Positions 17,680-25,820 of a DNA stretch of 64,000 nucleotides are shown in pieces. A program made the position numbers and the translations under genes. The stretch lies in NCBI GenBank assembly GCA_029776155.1, contig JAKOTU010000068.1, positions 1-64,000 on the forward strand, written 5' to 3'. The number at the start of each line of letters is the position of its first letter. Position 1 is the first letter of the stretch. A model generated the notes under the pieces. It had not been told where the DNA came from. It did no database searches and saw nothing but the letters and a program-made list of their open reading frames with translations. Source of the stretch: Bacillota bacterium (GTDB taxonomy: Bacteria > Bacillota > Limnochordia > Darwinibacteriales > Darwinibacteriaceae).

Positions 17680-18281
17680 CCTGCCCGGAGCAGCTTGATT
17701 AACAAGGGGACGATGATGGGCACGAGGATGCTCAGTACGGTTCCAGAATAGAAGGCCAAGATAGCCGTCCGGCCATCGGTATGGGCGGCCACAATGGGCA
17801 GCGTCACATCCATGGCGGTGGCTCCCCCTGGGGCCACCGCCGCTGTTTTGCCGAAGTGTTTGGCGACGGCGGGGATCACCAGGATAGCCAGGAGTTCCCG
17901 GAAGATGTTGGTCAAAAGGGCCAGTGTACCCACGGCCACATCATAGCTTTGGGCGATGAGCACCGCCGAAAGGGAATACCAACCAAATCCGGCGCCCACT
18001 AGGGCTGCCTCACCCATTTGAACGCGGCAGAGTAGGCCTGCCCCAGCCGCGCCCAGCACAGAGCCCGCGGCAGTTAAAAAGGGAACGGCGAGGGAGATGG
18101 GCGGCAGGCTCCTTACCTTTTTCCACAGTTCGTGGTCCTCGCCCAAGCTGAAACCCACAACGAAGAGCAATACGGCTAGGGACAGATCCGTGCCCAGCTC
18201 AAGGGCGGCCCCACCCGGCACCTTGAACAACAGTCCGCAGAGCACCCCCGCAACTAAACTGCCCATGATTCTCCAGGTCAT
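17676..18281 (-). CDS. lysO: LysO lysine exporter, C-terminal subunit
   Basis: 201 residues with about six membrane segments, matching the larger half of LysO (YbjE, DUF340), an L-lysine exporter. Recognisable stretches are LFVVGFSLGED, GFGWYSLSAVLI and NIFRELLAI followed by the GATAMDVTLPIV block. In Escherichia coli one polypeptide carries both halves; here the N-terminal half is the preceding gene. GGGGGGACGGGG lies before ATG 18281, and ATG overlaps the TGA of the upstream gene (ATGA). The long frame reaching 18686 is an artefact. It converges on the esterase with a 4-bp overlap. Confidence 0.85.
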   Translation of the reverse strand: MTWRIMGSLVAGVLCGLLFKVPGGAALELGTDLSLAVLLFVVGFSLGEDHELWKKVRSLPPISLAVPFLTAAGSVLGAAGAGLLCRVQMGEAALVGAGFGWYSLSAVLIAQSYDVAVGTLALLTNIFRELLAILVIPAVAKHFGKTAAVAPGGATAMDVTLPIVAAHTDGRTAILAFYSGTVLSILVPIIVPLLIKLLRAG

Positions 18282-18550
18282 CTGCCCCGTCCCCCCAATC
18301 CAGTGGCTAACCAGACCAGGAGCACACTGCCGGCAACTGCCCCCAGGCTCAGCACCAAGGCCCGCAGACCCAACGAGGGCAGGGCGGAGATAATCTCTTG
18401 GCTGCTTCCCAACGAAAGACCCAAGGTAAAGAGGAGAGCGAACAGCGATAAACTGCCCAGTGCCGGCACCCTTTGGCGCCAGGAGTGGGGTACAAGCCGC
18501 CAACGCGCAGCCGCAAAGCCCAAAAGTAAAGCGCCTAGAAGCAGCGCCAC
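18278..18550 (-). CDS. LysO lysine exporter, N-terminal subunit
   Basis: 90 residues with three membrane segments, corresponding to the N-terminal third of LysO (DUF340). GTG 18550 follows AAAGGA at a usable distance. The stop codon shares bases with the start of the larger subunit, so equimolar translation is likely. The length, coupling and matching topology make an intentional two-subunit system more likely than a broken gene. Confidence 0.78.
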   Translation of the reverse strand: MALLLGALLLGFAAARWRLVPHSWRQRVPALGSLSLFALLFTLGLSLGSSQEIISALPSLGLRALVLSLGAVAGSVLLVWLATGLGGRGR

Positions 18551-18706
18551 TTGACATCGTCCTTTCTAGCTGAGGCAACTCTACACACAGTGAGTTCCAC
18601 TGAAGGAGGAGGGCCTCCTGTTTCCAGGGGAGGAAATTTTCGTTAGGCAACAGGAAAAGGGAAGAAGACCTAGAAATCCTTACCATATTCTAACTTGGGA
18701 GGTAAC

Positions 18707-19174
18707 ATTATAAAACGTGTCGGAATACTAGCTCTGGTCTTGGTCGCTGTGCTGCTCACAGGTTGTCTATCGCCAAAAATTACCTTTTCTATCCTTCCCA
18801 AAACCATCAATATTTCCTTTGACACCGAGGAAGTGGAGCTTAAGGCCGAGGTGAAGATGTCTGGGTTTGGCTCCTATATCATTGAACAGGCTGCCCTTGA
18901 GTTGTTGGATGAGGAAGGTGAATCGGTCCTCAAAGAACCCAAGGTGTATACGGTAAACCAAAAGGTAACTGTGGTACCTATCGGTTCAGTGTTCAAGCCG
19001 CAAGTGCCCATAGCTACCCTTCGTCTGGCAGATGTGTACGCTGAGATTTTGGACGGTCAAGAGCTGACAGAGGACCTATACAACTCGGAGCTGAAAGGCA
19101 GAATCTACACCTTGAAAATCACGCTGATGGGGACTACTAATCCTTCTGCCGAGGCCACACTCGAGTTCAAGTAA
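18707..19174 (+). CDS. Putative lipoprotein, unknown function, probable non-AUG start
   Basis: About 155 residues: a short K-R N-terminus, a hydrophobic stretch, the lipobox LLTGC (Cys about residue 20), then a beta-rich domain with alternating hydrophobics (TFSILPKTINISF, VELKAEV). It looks like an immunoglobulin-like or LEA-14-type extracellular domain, but I cannot name a family. The only Shine-Dalgarno (GGGAGGT, 18697-18703) lies inside the frame of the nearest TTG (18695), so translation should start at ATT 18707 or ATA 18710. A terminator follows. Confidence 0.65.
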   Translation: MIKRVGILALVLVAVLLTGCLSPKITFSILPKTINISFDTEEVELKAEVKMSGFGSYIIEQAALELLDEEGESVLKEPKVYTVNQKVTVVPIGSVFKPQVPIATLRLADVYAEILDGQELTEDLYNSELKGRIYTLKITLMGTTNPSAEATLEFK

Positions 19175-19189
19175 GCAAGAACTTAACAG

Positions 19190-19211
19190 CCCAGACTCCG
19201 GTCTGGTTTTT
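19190..19211 (+). terminator. Terminator after the lipoprotein gene
   Basis: CCAGAC (19191-19196), TCCG loop, GTCTGG (19201-19206), then TTTTT. A compact intrinsic terminator. Confidence 0.85.
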
Positions 19212-19278
19212 GCTCTGCAGCAGGGAATGATGGGGAGTTGGTGGAAATTACAGGTAAGCTAAGGAAGGGGTGTTAGGC

Positions 19279-19980
19279 ATGGGGAAGCTGCGTTTAGCTG
19301 CGCTGGTGGTGGTAGTGCTGTTGTGCTCTCTGGGGACAGTGCAGGCTGCCAAAAGCTACTGGCAGCGCATGGCAGAGGGGTATCCCAATCAACTGGTGGT
19401 GTATGAGTACGTCTATGAGTACCGTTCACCTGAGCTGGAGGTTTCGGCGAGGGTTCCCCAGTTGGGCGGGGCGTTGGATCTGGAGTGGCAGCAGGCATTC
19501 AACCAGGAGATGCGGGAGATGGTGCATGACCTCGCCGCCTCGCTGGAAGAAACGGCCAAGGCTATCTGGGAGCTGGAAGAGATTTTCCACGCCTTTCCTT
19601 TCCAGGGGATCGTGGACTTTGAGGTCAAGCTCAATCGGGGTGGGCTGTTGAGCCTGGAGCTGGTCACCTACACGTTCACCGGGGGAGCTCACGGCATGAC
19701 GTTCTGCGATTACATCAACATAGATCTGACCACCGGCCGCCAGCTCACGTTTTGGGATCTGTTTGACACCGAGGAAGAAGTGGCCAGGGCGGCAGAGGCG
19801 ATCAACGAAAGGATCGCCCAGGAGCCTGAGTGGTTTTTCATCGACCAATTCACCCCTGGGCTGTTCTCAGCTGAGCAGGGCTTTTACCTCACCGACGAGC
19901 ATGTGGTGATCTGCTTCGGCCTCTACGAACTTGCCCCCTACGCCGCGGGCATTCAGGAGTTCCCCGTTGCTGCCCCGTAG
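19279..19980 (+). CDS. Secreted DUF4163/DUF3298 (RsiV-like) domain protein
   Basis: 233 residues: signal peptide (1-23), then a DUF4163-like N-terminal part (about 40-110) and a DUF3298-like C-terminal part with the characteristic TFTGGAHGMTFCDYINIDLTTGRQLTFWDLF stretch (TGGAHG near 138) and a closing FGLYELAPYAAGI. The same fold pair occurs in anti-sigma factor RsiV, which binds lysozyme; here no membrane anchor or sigma factor is present, so a free secreted protein is likely. ATG 19279 has GGAAGGGG 8 nt upstream. It converges on and overlaps the FtsA-like gene by 28 bp. Confidence 0.82.
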   Translation: MGKLRLAALVVVVLLCSLGTVQAAKSYWQRMAEGYPNQLVVYEYVYEYRSPELEVSARVPQLGGALDLEWQQAFNQEMREMVHDLAASLEETAKAIWELEEIFHAFPFQGIVDFEVKLNRGGLLSLELVTYTFTGGAHGMTFCDYINIDLTTGRQLTFWDLFDTEEEVARAAEAINERIAQEPEWFFIDQFTPGLFSAEQGFYLTDEHVVICFGLYELAPYAAGIQEFPVAAP

Positions 19981-22106
19981 GGAACTAACTCCACCACATC
20001 GCCGTGCTTTATGGGCGTGGTGAACCCTGCTTTGACTCCGTTGACCAAGATGTGGCCGCCTCTGGCGGTGAAGGCTTCATCGGGGTGATAACCCCGGAAG
20101 ATGTCGGTAACAATATAGGCGCCGAGGGCCCCAGTGAGACTGGGTGTGTATTCCACCCGATCCTGGGGCTTGATCACGTAATCCAGGGAAACTTCCCGGC
20201 CGTTGACCACCGGCGGGGGCTCTTTATGGGACAGCTCCACTTCCTGCCCATTGACCTTGACCACGATCCCAGGCACGGGCTGTTGGGGTGTTCCTGGGAA
20301 GAGGTCCTTGACGGTGCACGGCTTGTGGAAGTATTCCACTTCCAGGCCGGAAGTGATGGCTGTATCTAAGGAGCTGGGCAAGCCGTCTACGTAAAGCTCC
20401 AAAGTGTCGTACACCCTTTTTTCTTCACCGTTGAGGTAGAAGGGGATCTCGCGCCTTGGGGGTACGCCCAGCACAGCAAAGAGCTCCCGAAAGGTAGAAA
20501 TGGGCTGGAGGGAAATCTTGTCCCGATCCTGCAGAAGATAATCAAAGGGACGCTCTTCACCGTTTACCGCAACTAAGGGGCGGATCTCTAAGGGGGAGCC
20601 GTTGCACTTGATGTTCACCGTTAAGGCTTGGGCGTCCAGGAGTTCAGCCAAGGTTACCTGGGGCGGTTCCCCTGGTTGTCCTGGGGTTACCACAAGGCGA
20701 TCACCATCGGCCAGGGGCGCGCCTAGTTCACAGGGCTCACCGTTTTTGGTCAGCACTCCGGGCTTGCCCTTAGAACCCGGCAGGGTGATGCAGCGCCCGT
20801 TCAGCTCCACGGTGAAGGCACTGCCTGGCCTACCCACCAATTCCGAAGGGGCCAAGCCTGCATGGAGCAGGGCATCGGCCACAGTGGTGGTGGGCATGTG
20901 CAGCAGCTGCAGGTGGCGGTCGTTTACTGTGACATGGATGAGCTCCATGGCTCTGCCATCCAAGTGGGCGCAGCCGATGCCAATGGGCGTGATCGTCTCC
21001 GGTCCGTTGAAATGGGGGCAGCCCCGGACTGAGCTGAGGCTGGCCCGATCCCGCATCCGCACCAGGTTTTCGGGCAAATTCAGCTTCTGGGCCATCCGCT
21101 CGGCGAGGCCCGGTATGCGGCTCCCGCCACCGATGAGGATGACGCCCTTGGGGGCGCTGCCGTTGAGGGCGAGGATCTCCGCGGTAATCTTTTCTGCCAG
21201 GGTATCTATCCGGGGTTCGAGGACCGCCAGCACTTCTTCGTATGACAAGCTGAGCTCGTTGCCGAACACATCCTGGCAGCGGGCAGGTTCGCCCCGTTTC
21301 AGGCCCACCTTCACCTGTTCAGCTACCTTGAAGTCCAAAAGGAAGTGTTCTGCAAGCCCTTGGGTCATGGCATCGCCGGCGTAGGAAATCATGCCGTAGG
21401 CCTTTACCGTTCCCTCTGCGGCGATGGCCAAGTCCGAGGTGCCTGCACCCACATCCACTAGGGCAATGTTGAGCATACGCATGGTGGGCGGCACAACCAC
21501 ATGCATGGCCGCAATGGGTTCTAGGGTCAAAGAGAGCATCTCCAGTCCAGCCCTTTCCAGGGCCGTGCTCATGGAGTCGATGACGATCCTAGGCAGGAAC
21601 GTGGCGATTACCTCCACCTGGGCGGTGCTGCCCTGATGGCCCTCCAAGGAGCCGATGGGTTCGCCGTCCAGGTAATACTGGATCACACTGTAGCCTACAC
21701 AGAGGTAGCTGTGCATTACGCCGCCCTGCTGGTCGGGGGAAAGCTTTTCCACAGCAGCGCGCACCGCATCCAGTTCCAGGGCCCGCACCTCCTGGGCGCT
21801 CAGACGATGGTTGGAGGCAAGGCTCAGGGTGCTTTTCCCCATCTCCGTACGCAAAGAACGGCCCGCGGCCGCGACGGCCACTTTATGCAAGGTCCTGCCG
21901 CAGGACTCTTCCAGCTGGTGCTTGATCTTCCTGATCACCTTGGCCACGGCATCAATGTGGTGGATCTGTCCGTCGGCCATAGCCCCCGGAAGCTGCTGTT
22001 CCACCACGGCTTCCCTCAACTCGAAGCCGTCCTCTGCTGCGGTTACCAACAGGCCAGCAATTTTGCGGGTACCGATATCTAAGGCAAATACCTCAGGTGT
22101 ACTCAT
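19953..22106 (-). CDS. FtsA/PilM-like ATPase with long C-terminal repeat region
   Basis: 717 residues. The first ~385 form an FtsA-type actin-like ATPase: FALDIGTRKIAG (phosphate-1), an SHS2-like insert around 85-175, VDVGAGTSDLAI (phosphate-2, 218-229) and GVILIGGGSRIPG (adenosine motif, 321-333). The remaining ~330 residues contain about five related units, each with a VNG turn and a closing GD/RD + hydrophobic strand (for example NGEPCELGAPLADGDRL, NGEERPFDYLLQDRDKI), suggesting tandem beta-grasp domains. FtsA tethers FtsZ at division; this extended form is a variant seen in some Clostridia. No C-terminal amphipathic helix is obvious. Start ATG 22106 has GAGGTGAGGCGC upstream; the apparent extension to 22448 is antisense to the peptidase gene. 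Confidence 0.78.
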   Translation of the reverse strand: MSTPEVFALDIGTRKIAGLLVTAAEDGFELREAVVEQQLPGAMADGQIHHIDAVAKVIRKIKHQLEESCGRTLHKVAVAAAGRSLRTEMGKSTLSLASNHRLSAQEVRALELDAVRAAVEKLSPDQQGGVMHSYLCVGYSVIQYYLDGEPIGSLEGHQGSTAQVEVIATFLPRIVIDSMSTALERAGLEMLSLTLEPIAAMHVVVPPTMRMLNIALVDVGAGTSDLAIAAEGTVKAYGMISYAGDAMTQGLAEHFLLDFKVAEQVKVGLKRGEPARCQDVFGNELSLSYEEVLAVLEPRIDTLAEKITAEILALNGSAPKGVILIGGGSRIPGLAERMAQKLNLPENLVRMRDRASLSSVRGCPHFNGPETITPIGIGCAHLDGRAMELIHVTVNDRHLQLLHMPTTTVADALLHAGLAPSELVGRPGSAFTVELNGRCITLPGSKGKPGVLTKNGEPCELGAPLADGDRLVVTPGQPGEPPQVTLAELLDAQALTVNIKCNGSPLEIRPLVAVNGEERPFDYLLQDRDKISLQPISTFRELFAVLGVPPRREIPFYLNGEEKRVYDTLELYVDGLPSSLDTAITSGLEVEYFHKPCTVKDLFPGTPQQPVPGIVVKVNGQEVELSHKEPPPVVNGREVSLDYVIKPQDRVEYTPSLTGALGAYIVTDIFRGYHPDEAFTARGGHILVNGVKAGFTTPIKHGDVVELVPYGAATGNS

Positions 22107-22230
22107 GCGCCTCACCTCACGCATGTATTTCGCCATTAAGGCAGCCGTTCCTGTTTTTGGGCTGTTAGGGAAGGAGAGATTCGGTGCATGGAGAATCTGT
22201 GTGGGAAAGACGAAAATGGGAGTGAAGCGA

Positions 22231-24033
22231 ATGGGCAAGCTGCCAACGCGTGCCGAGATTCCAGATGATCTGAAGTGGAAACTAGAGGACATTTTCGCTA
22301 CGGATGAAGCTTTCCTTGAGGCCCTCGAGCAGGCGAAAGCCGGCAAACAGCGCATTATGGAGCTGCGGGGAACCATTACTTCAGGGCAGGCTCTGCTTAA
22401 CGCCCTGAAAGTGCGGGACGAGCTGATGCAGCTCATGGATCGCCTCATCGCCTACTCTTTTATGCGCAAAGACGAAGATAACGCCAACTCCAAGTACCAG
22501 GGCTTTGCCGATCAGGCCACCAGTGTGGCGGTGGAGCTGAGCAGTGCCGGGGCGTTCTTGGAGCCTGAAATCCTCAGCCTGGAGGAAGGGACGGTACGGC
22601 GCTGGATCGAGGAAATCCCGGGATTGGCGGTATACCGCCATTACCTGGAGAACCTACTGCGCACCAAACCCCATATTCTCCCTGCGGAACAGGAAGAGCT
22701 GCTCGCGGCAGCGGGAGAGTTGGCCAGCGCGCCGGGGAACATTTTCCGCATGTTCAACAACGCGGATCTGTGTTTCCCAGAGATCCACAACGAGCAGGGA
22801 GAACTGGTGGAACTGACCCACGGGCGCTACATCAAGTTTCTGGAGTCCCCTGATCCCAAGGTGCGGGAAGCGGCCTTCAAAGCCATGTATGAGACCTATT
22901 CCGCTTGGAAGAACACCCTGGGTACAACCTACATCTCCGCGGTGAAAAAGGAGCTCTATTTCTCCCGGGCGAGGAAATACCCTTCCTCGTTGGAGGCGGC
23001 CTTGTTCGAAGACAATGTGGATCCCCAGGTCTACACCAACCTGATCCAGACCATCCATGATCATCTGCACCTGCTCCACCGCTATGTGCGGGTGCGCAAA
23101 AAACTCTTGGGCCTAGATGAGCTGCACATGTGGGATCTGTACGTGCCCATGGTTGCCCTTGAGGAAGAGGAAATCCCCCGGGAGCAGGCCATTGCCATGG
23201 TGCGGGAGGGCCTGGAGCCCCTGGGAGAACCCTATCTAACCGATCTGGAAGGTGCCTTCCGGGAGGGCTGGATCGACTGGCTGGAAAACAGGGGTAAAAC
23301 AAGTGGGGCCTATTCCTGGGGCACCTACGGGGTACATCCCTATGTGCTCATGAACTACCAGGGCAACCTGAAAGACGTGTTTACTCTGGCCCATGAGCTG
23401 GGGCACGCCATGCATACCTACTACTCCAACAAGCACCAGGAGTTTGTGAACGCGGATTACCGCATCTTCGTGGCCGAAGTGGCGTCCACTTTGAATGAAG
23501 CCCTGCTCAACGATGATCTGCTGAAAAAGACCACGGATCCCCAGCGTCGGGCCTATCTCATCAACCATTACCTGGACGAGTTTAGGGGCACCGTGTTCCG
23601 CCAGACCATGTTCGCCGAGTTCGAGATGATTGTCCATGACAAGGTGGGCCGGGGAGAAGCAGTCACCTGCGAACAGCTCATGGAGATCTATTACGACCTG
23701 AACAAGAAGTATTTCGGCGAGGACATTGTGGTGGATGAGCTCATCGCCATGGAATGGGCTAGGATCCCCCACTTCTACAGGCCCTTCTATGTGTACAAGT
23801 ATGCAACGGGCTTTGCCGCAGCTGCGGCCCTGGCCCAGCAGATTCTGGAGGAAGGGGAGCCAGCCCGCCAACGTTATCTGACCTTCTTGAGCAGCGGCGG
23901 GTCCGATTATCCCCTCAACCTACTGCGTAAAGCTGGGGTGGATCTGAGCAAACCCGAACCAATCGTCCAGGCCTTGCAGGTGTTTGGCAAACTCTTAGAT
24001 GAACTGGAGCAATTGGGGGACGCCCAGGGCTAA
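22231..24033 (+). CDS. pepF: Oligoendopeptidase F (M3 family)
   Basis: 600 residues, the normal PepF length. PepF degrades peptides of about 7-17 residues in the cytoplasm. The zinc site is HELGH (388-392) with the third ligand Glu in the EVASTLNEALL helix about 27 residues later; the substrate-binding HFYRPFYVYKYATG tyrosines are intact near the C-terminus. Start ATG 22231 has GGGAG 8 nt upstream; the much longer open frame upstream is antisense to the FtsA-like gene. The two genes are divergent with only about 120 nt between starts. A second M3 peptidase lies at 47294-49075. Confidence 0.94.
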   Translation: MGKLPTRAEIPDDLKWKLEDIFATDEAFLEALEQAKAGKQRIMELRGTITSGQALLNALKVRDELMQLMDRLIAYSFMRKDEDNANSKYQGFADQATSVAVELSSAGAFLEPEILSLEEGTVRRWIEEIPGLAVYRHYLENLLRTKPHILPAEQEELLAAAGELASAPGNIFRMFNNADLCFPEIHNEQGELVELTHGRYIKFLESPDPKVREAAFKAMYETYSAWKNTLGTTYISAVKKELYFSRARKYPSSLEAALFEDNVDPQVYTNLIQTIHDHLHLLHRYVRVRKKLLGLDELHMWDLYVPMVALEEEEIPREQAIAMVREGLEPLGEPYLTDLEGAFREGWIDWLENRGKTSGAYSWGTYGVHPYVLMNYQGNLKDVFTLAHELGHAMHTYYSNKHQEFVNADYRIFVAEVASTLNEALLNDDLLKKTTDPQRRAYLINHYLDEFRGTVFRQTMFAEFEMIVHDKVGRGEAVTCEQLMEIYYDLNKKYFGEDIVVDELIAMEWARIPHFYRPFYVYKYATGFAAAAALAQQILEEGEPARQRYLTFLSSGGSDYPLNLLRKAGVDLSKPEPIVQALQVFGKLLDELEQLGDAQG

Positions 24034-24084
24034 ACAGCGCTGGGACAGTGGGGAAAAGCACTGAACAATGAACATGATGAAAAC

Positions 24085-24109
24085 AAGGTGGGCTGCCTAA
24101 GCCCACCTT
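24085..24109 (-). terminator. Terminator between convergent pepF and the C39-like gene
   Basis: Perfect 10-bp stem (24085-24094 with 24100-24109), loop GCCTA. On the minus strand it is followed by GTTTTC, so it chiefly serves the gene ending at 24128. Confidence 0.7.
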
Positions 24110-24127
24110 GCGCGCGTGGGGACTAGT

Positions 24128-24673
24128 TTATCTGTGCCCCCTCAGGCGCCGCAGCCTGTGGTCGATGGCCACTAAAACGTCGCCTACCCAAGGCAGCGGT
24201 GCCAAGCGGGGGAAGTGGAGGATGAGGCCGCTGAAATCGGTGAGAAAAACCGAGGGCCGAACTACCTGCAGGTCACAGTTGGCATCGGCCACCACTAGAT
24301 AGTCCTGAACCAGGCCGAGCACGAGCAGGTAGCGGCCCAGCCCCAGATCGGCGTGGGCTAAGAGGGGCTGATTGGGCGATTCTTTAAAGAACTGCTCCAG
24401 TTGGTCCCAGGGGAGGTCATAGGCCCGGGCAGGCCAGCCGCGGTGATCAAAATAGCGGACCAGATCAGCGGGGGAGATGCCCCTCTCCGGGCACGCTTCC
24501 AGCCAGGGTTGCCAGCTTTCTCCGGCCAGCAGGAAGAGGAAGGCGCACACTGCGGTTCCGCAGTCCCACTCCAATCGGTTCCCCCCGTAAGGAGGCTGTT
24601 GGAAGCTGTCAACAGGCCGCTCCTGCCCCCTATCGCCCGAACGAAAGCGAAACACAATCCAGATGGAAATCAC
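24128..24673 (-). CDS. Peptidase C39-like protein, probably catalytically impaired
   Basis: 181 residues with a C39-like papain fold: WDCGTAVCAFLF (Cys38 at the nucleophile position), a mid-domain helix SPADLVRYFDHRG, and GRYLLVLGLVQDYLVVADAN matching the His/Asp region of the family (usually GHY.VV.G... v.DP). The catalytic His is Arg114, so proteolysis is unlikely unless His107 in LLAHADLG substitutes. There is no signal peptide or transporter domain. The start is unclear: GTG 24673 sits directly against the AGAGAGGTGAT ribosome site, whereas ATC 24664 lies at the ideal distance. It is transcribed alone and ends at a hairpin terminator. Confidence 0.6.
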   Translation of the reverse strand: MISIWIVFRFRSGDRGQERPVDSFQQPPYGGNRLEWDCGTAVCAFLFLLAGESWQPWLEACPERGISPADLVRYFDHRGWPARAYDLPWDQLEQFFKESPNQPLLAHADLGLGRYLLVLGLVQDYLVVADANCDLQVVRPSVFLTDFSGLILHFPRLAPLPWVGDVLVAIDHRLRRLRGHR

Positions 24674-24919
24674 CTCTCTGCTCTTTTTTGTTATAGTTTA
24701 GGATCTTTGATTGTAATTGTCAATACAATTTGGAAAAGAAAAATCTAGATTGTCCTAGGGCCAGAAGGGACCTTGAAGCAGGGCAATTTACCCGTTATGG
24801 GGAATTAGTTAATACTTTTCAGTACAAACGTTTTCTCAGGCCCGAGGTACGTGAAAATAAGTGTGCAGACCAGGAGTGGATGATCCTGGTGTCCAATTCA
24901 TTCGGGGGAGGATGTCGGG
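24674..24919. promoter_or_regulatory. Intergenic region with operator-like repeat before the RpiR gene
   Basis: 246 nt between divergent genes, AT-rich near 24685-24750. ATTGTA (24710-24715) and TACAAT (24724-24729) form an inverted repeat with an 8-nt centre; a nearby autoregulatory site for the RpiR protein is plausible. I see no other gene. Confidence 0.4.
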
Positions 24920-25792
24920 GTGAATCAGTTGGCCAATGCTCTACTGCACATTCGGGGGACCTTTCCAGCACTCAGGCCCGCGGAAAAACGCGTGGCCCAG
25001 GTTATTTTGAGCAACCCCCAGGAGGCGGTGCACTATTCCATCACCGAACTGGCTAAACAGGCCCAGGTGAGCGATGCCACTGTGGTTAAGTTCTGCAAAC
25101 GCCTGGGTTACAAGGGCTATCAGGAGTTCAAGATCGTTCTTGCCCAGGATGTGGCAGTGAAGCCCGCACTGATCCATGGGGAAGTGGAGCCGGGCAATGA
25201 TGTGCACACGATCAAGGAGAAGATTTTCCAGGCCAATATCAGTGCGCTGCAGGAGACAGCCCAGGTGCTCGACAGCCAGGCTTTGGAGCGGGCCGTCCAG
25301 GCACTGGCCCAGGCCGGGGAGATCCATTTTTACGGTGTGGGCGCATCGGGCATTGTGGCCCTGGATGCGGAACACAAGTTTGCCAGGATTGGCCTCAGGG
25401 CCAGTGCCTTTGTGGATAGCCACATGCAGATCGCCAGGGCTGTGCATCTGCAGCCTGGCGATGTCGCGGTGGGCCTATCATTCTCGGGGGAAACGGCGGA
25501 GATTGTGGAAGCCCTGCGTATAGCCAAGGAGGCTGGTGCCCTCACCATAGCCATCACCAGCTATTCGGGTTCCACCTTGGCCCGGGAAGCGGATATCCTG
25601 CTGCTTACTGCCACCCAGAACAATCTCTTCAAAAGCGCGGCCATTGCCTCCAGACTCACACAGCTCAGTACCATCGACGTTTTGTTCATCGCTGTTGCCC
25701 TCGTGGACCATTCCCGGGCGCAGCAGGCCATTGAGAAGGCCCAGGTGGTTTTAACCCAGCGCCGTCAGGGCCGCTGGAAGGGCTTGTCGTAA
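24920..25792 (+). CDS. MurR/RpiR-family transcriptional regulator
   Basis: 290 residues: N-terminal RpiR helix-turn-helix (about 1-77; SITELAKQAQVSDATVVKFCKRLGYKGYQEFK) and C-terminal SIS sugar-phosphate binding domain (about 120-260; IHFYGVGASGIVALDAEHKFARIG and LSFSGETAEIVEAL). These regulators sense phosphosugars. The gene lies 28 nt upstream of cellobiose phosphorylase in the same direction, so it probably controls beta-glucoside use, with a sugar phosphate such as glucose 1-phosphate or 6-phosphate as candidate effector. The GTG start has GGGGGAGG upstream. Confidence 0.92.
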   Translation: MNQLANALLHIRGTFPALRPAEKRVAQVILSNPQEAVHYSITELAKQAQVSDATVVKFCKRLGYKGYQEFKIVLAQDVAVKPALIHGEVEPGNDVHTIKEKIFQANISALQETAQVLDSQALERAVQALAQAGEIHFYGVGASGIVALDAEHKFARIGLRASAFVDSHMQIARAVHLQPGDVAVGLSFSGETAEIVEALRIAKEAGALTIAITSYSGSTLAREADILLLTATQNNLFKSAAIASRLTQLSTIDVLFIAVALVDHSRAQQAIEKAQVVLTQRRQGRWKGLS

Positions 25793-25820
25793 TCTGCACA
25801 ATGAAGTGGGGAGAAGTGAT

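Noticed and set aside
18282-18686. Single 336-residue LysO reading through to 18686
   Set aside because: The upstream part is out of frame with the real N-terminal LysO subunit at 18278-18550 and encodes no membrane helices.
21811-22230. 140-residue N-terminal extension of PepF
   Set aside because: It is antisense to the FtsA-like gene and gives a Cys/Arg-rich sequence unlike any PepF; GGGAG lies before ATG 22231.
22107-22448. N-terminal extension of the FtsA-like gene to 831 residues
   Set aside because: It is antisense to the PepF gene, has no ribosome site, and the FtsA phosphate-1 motif begins just after ATG 22106.
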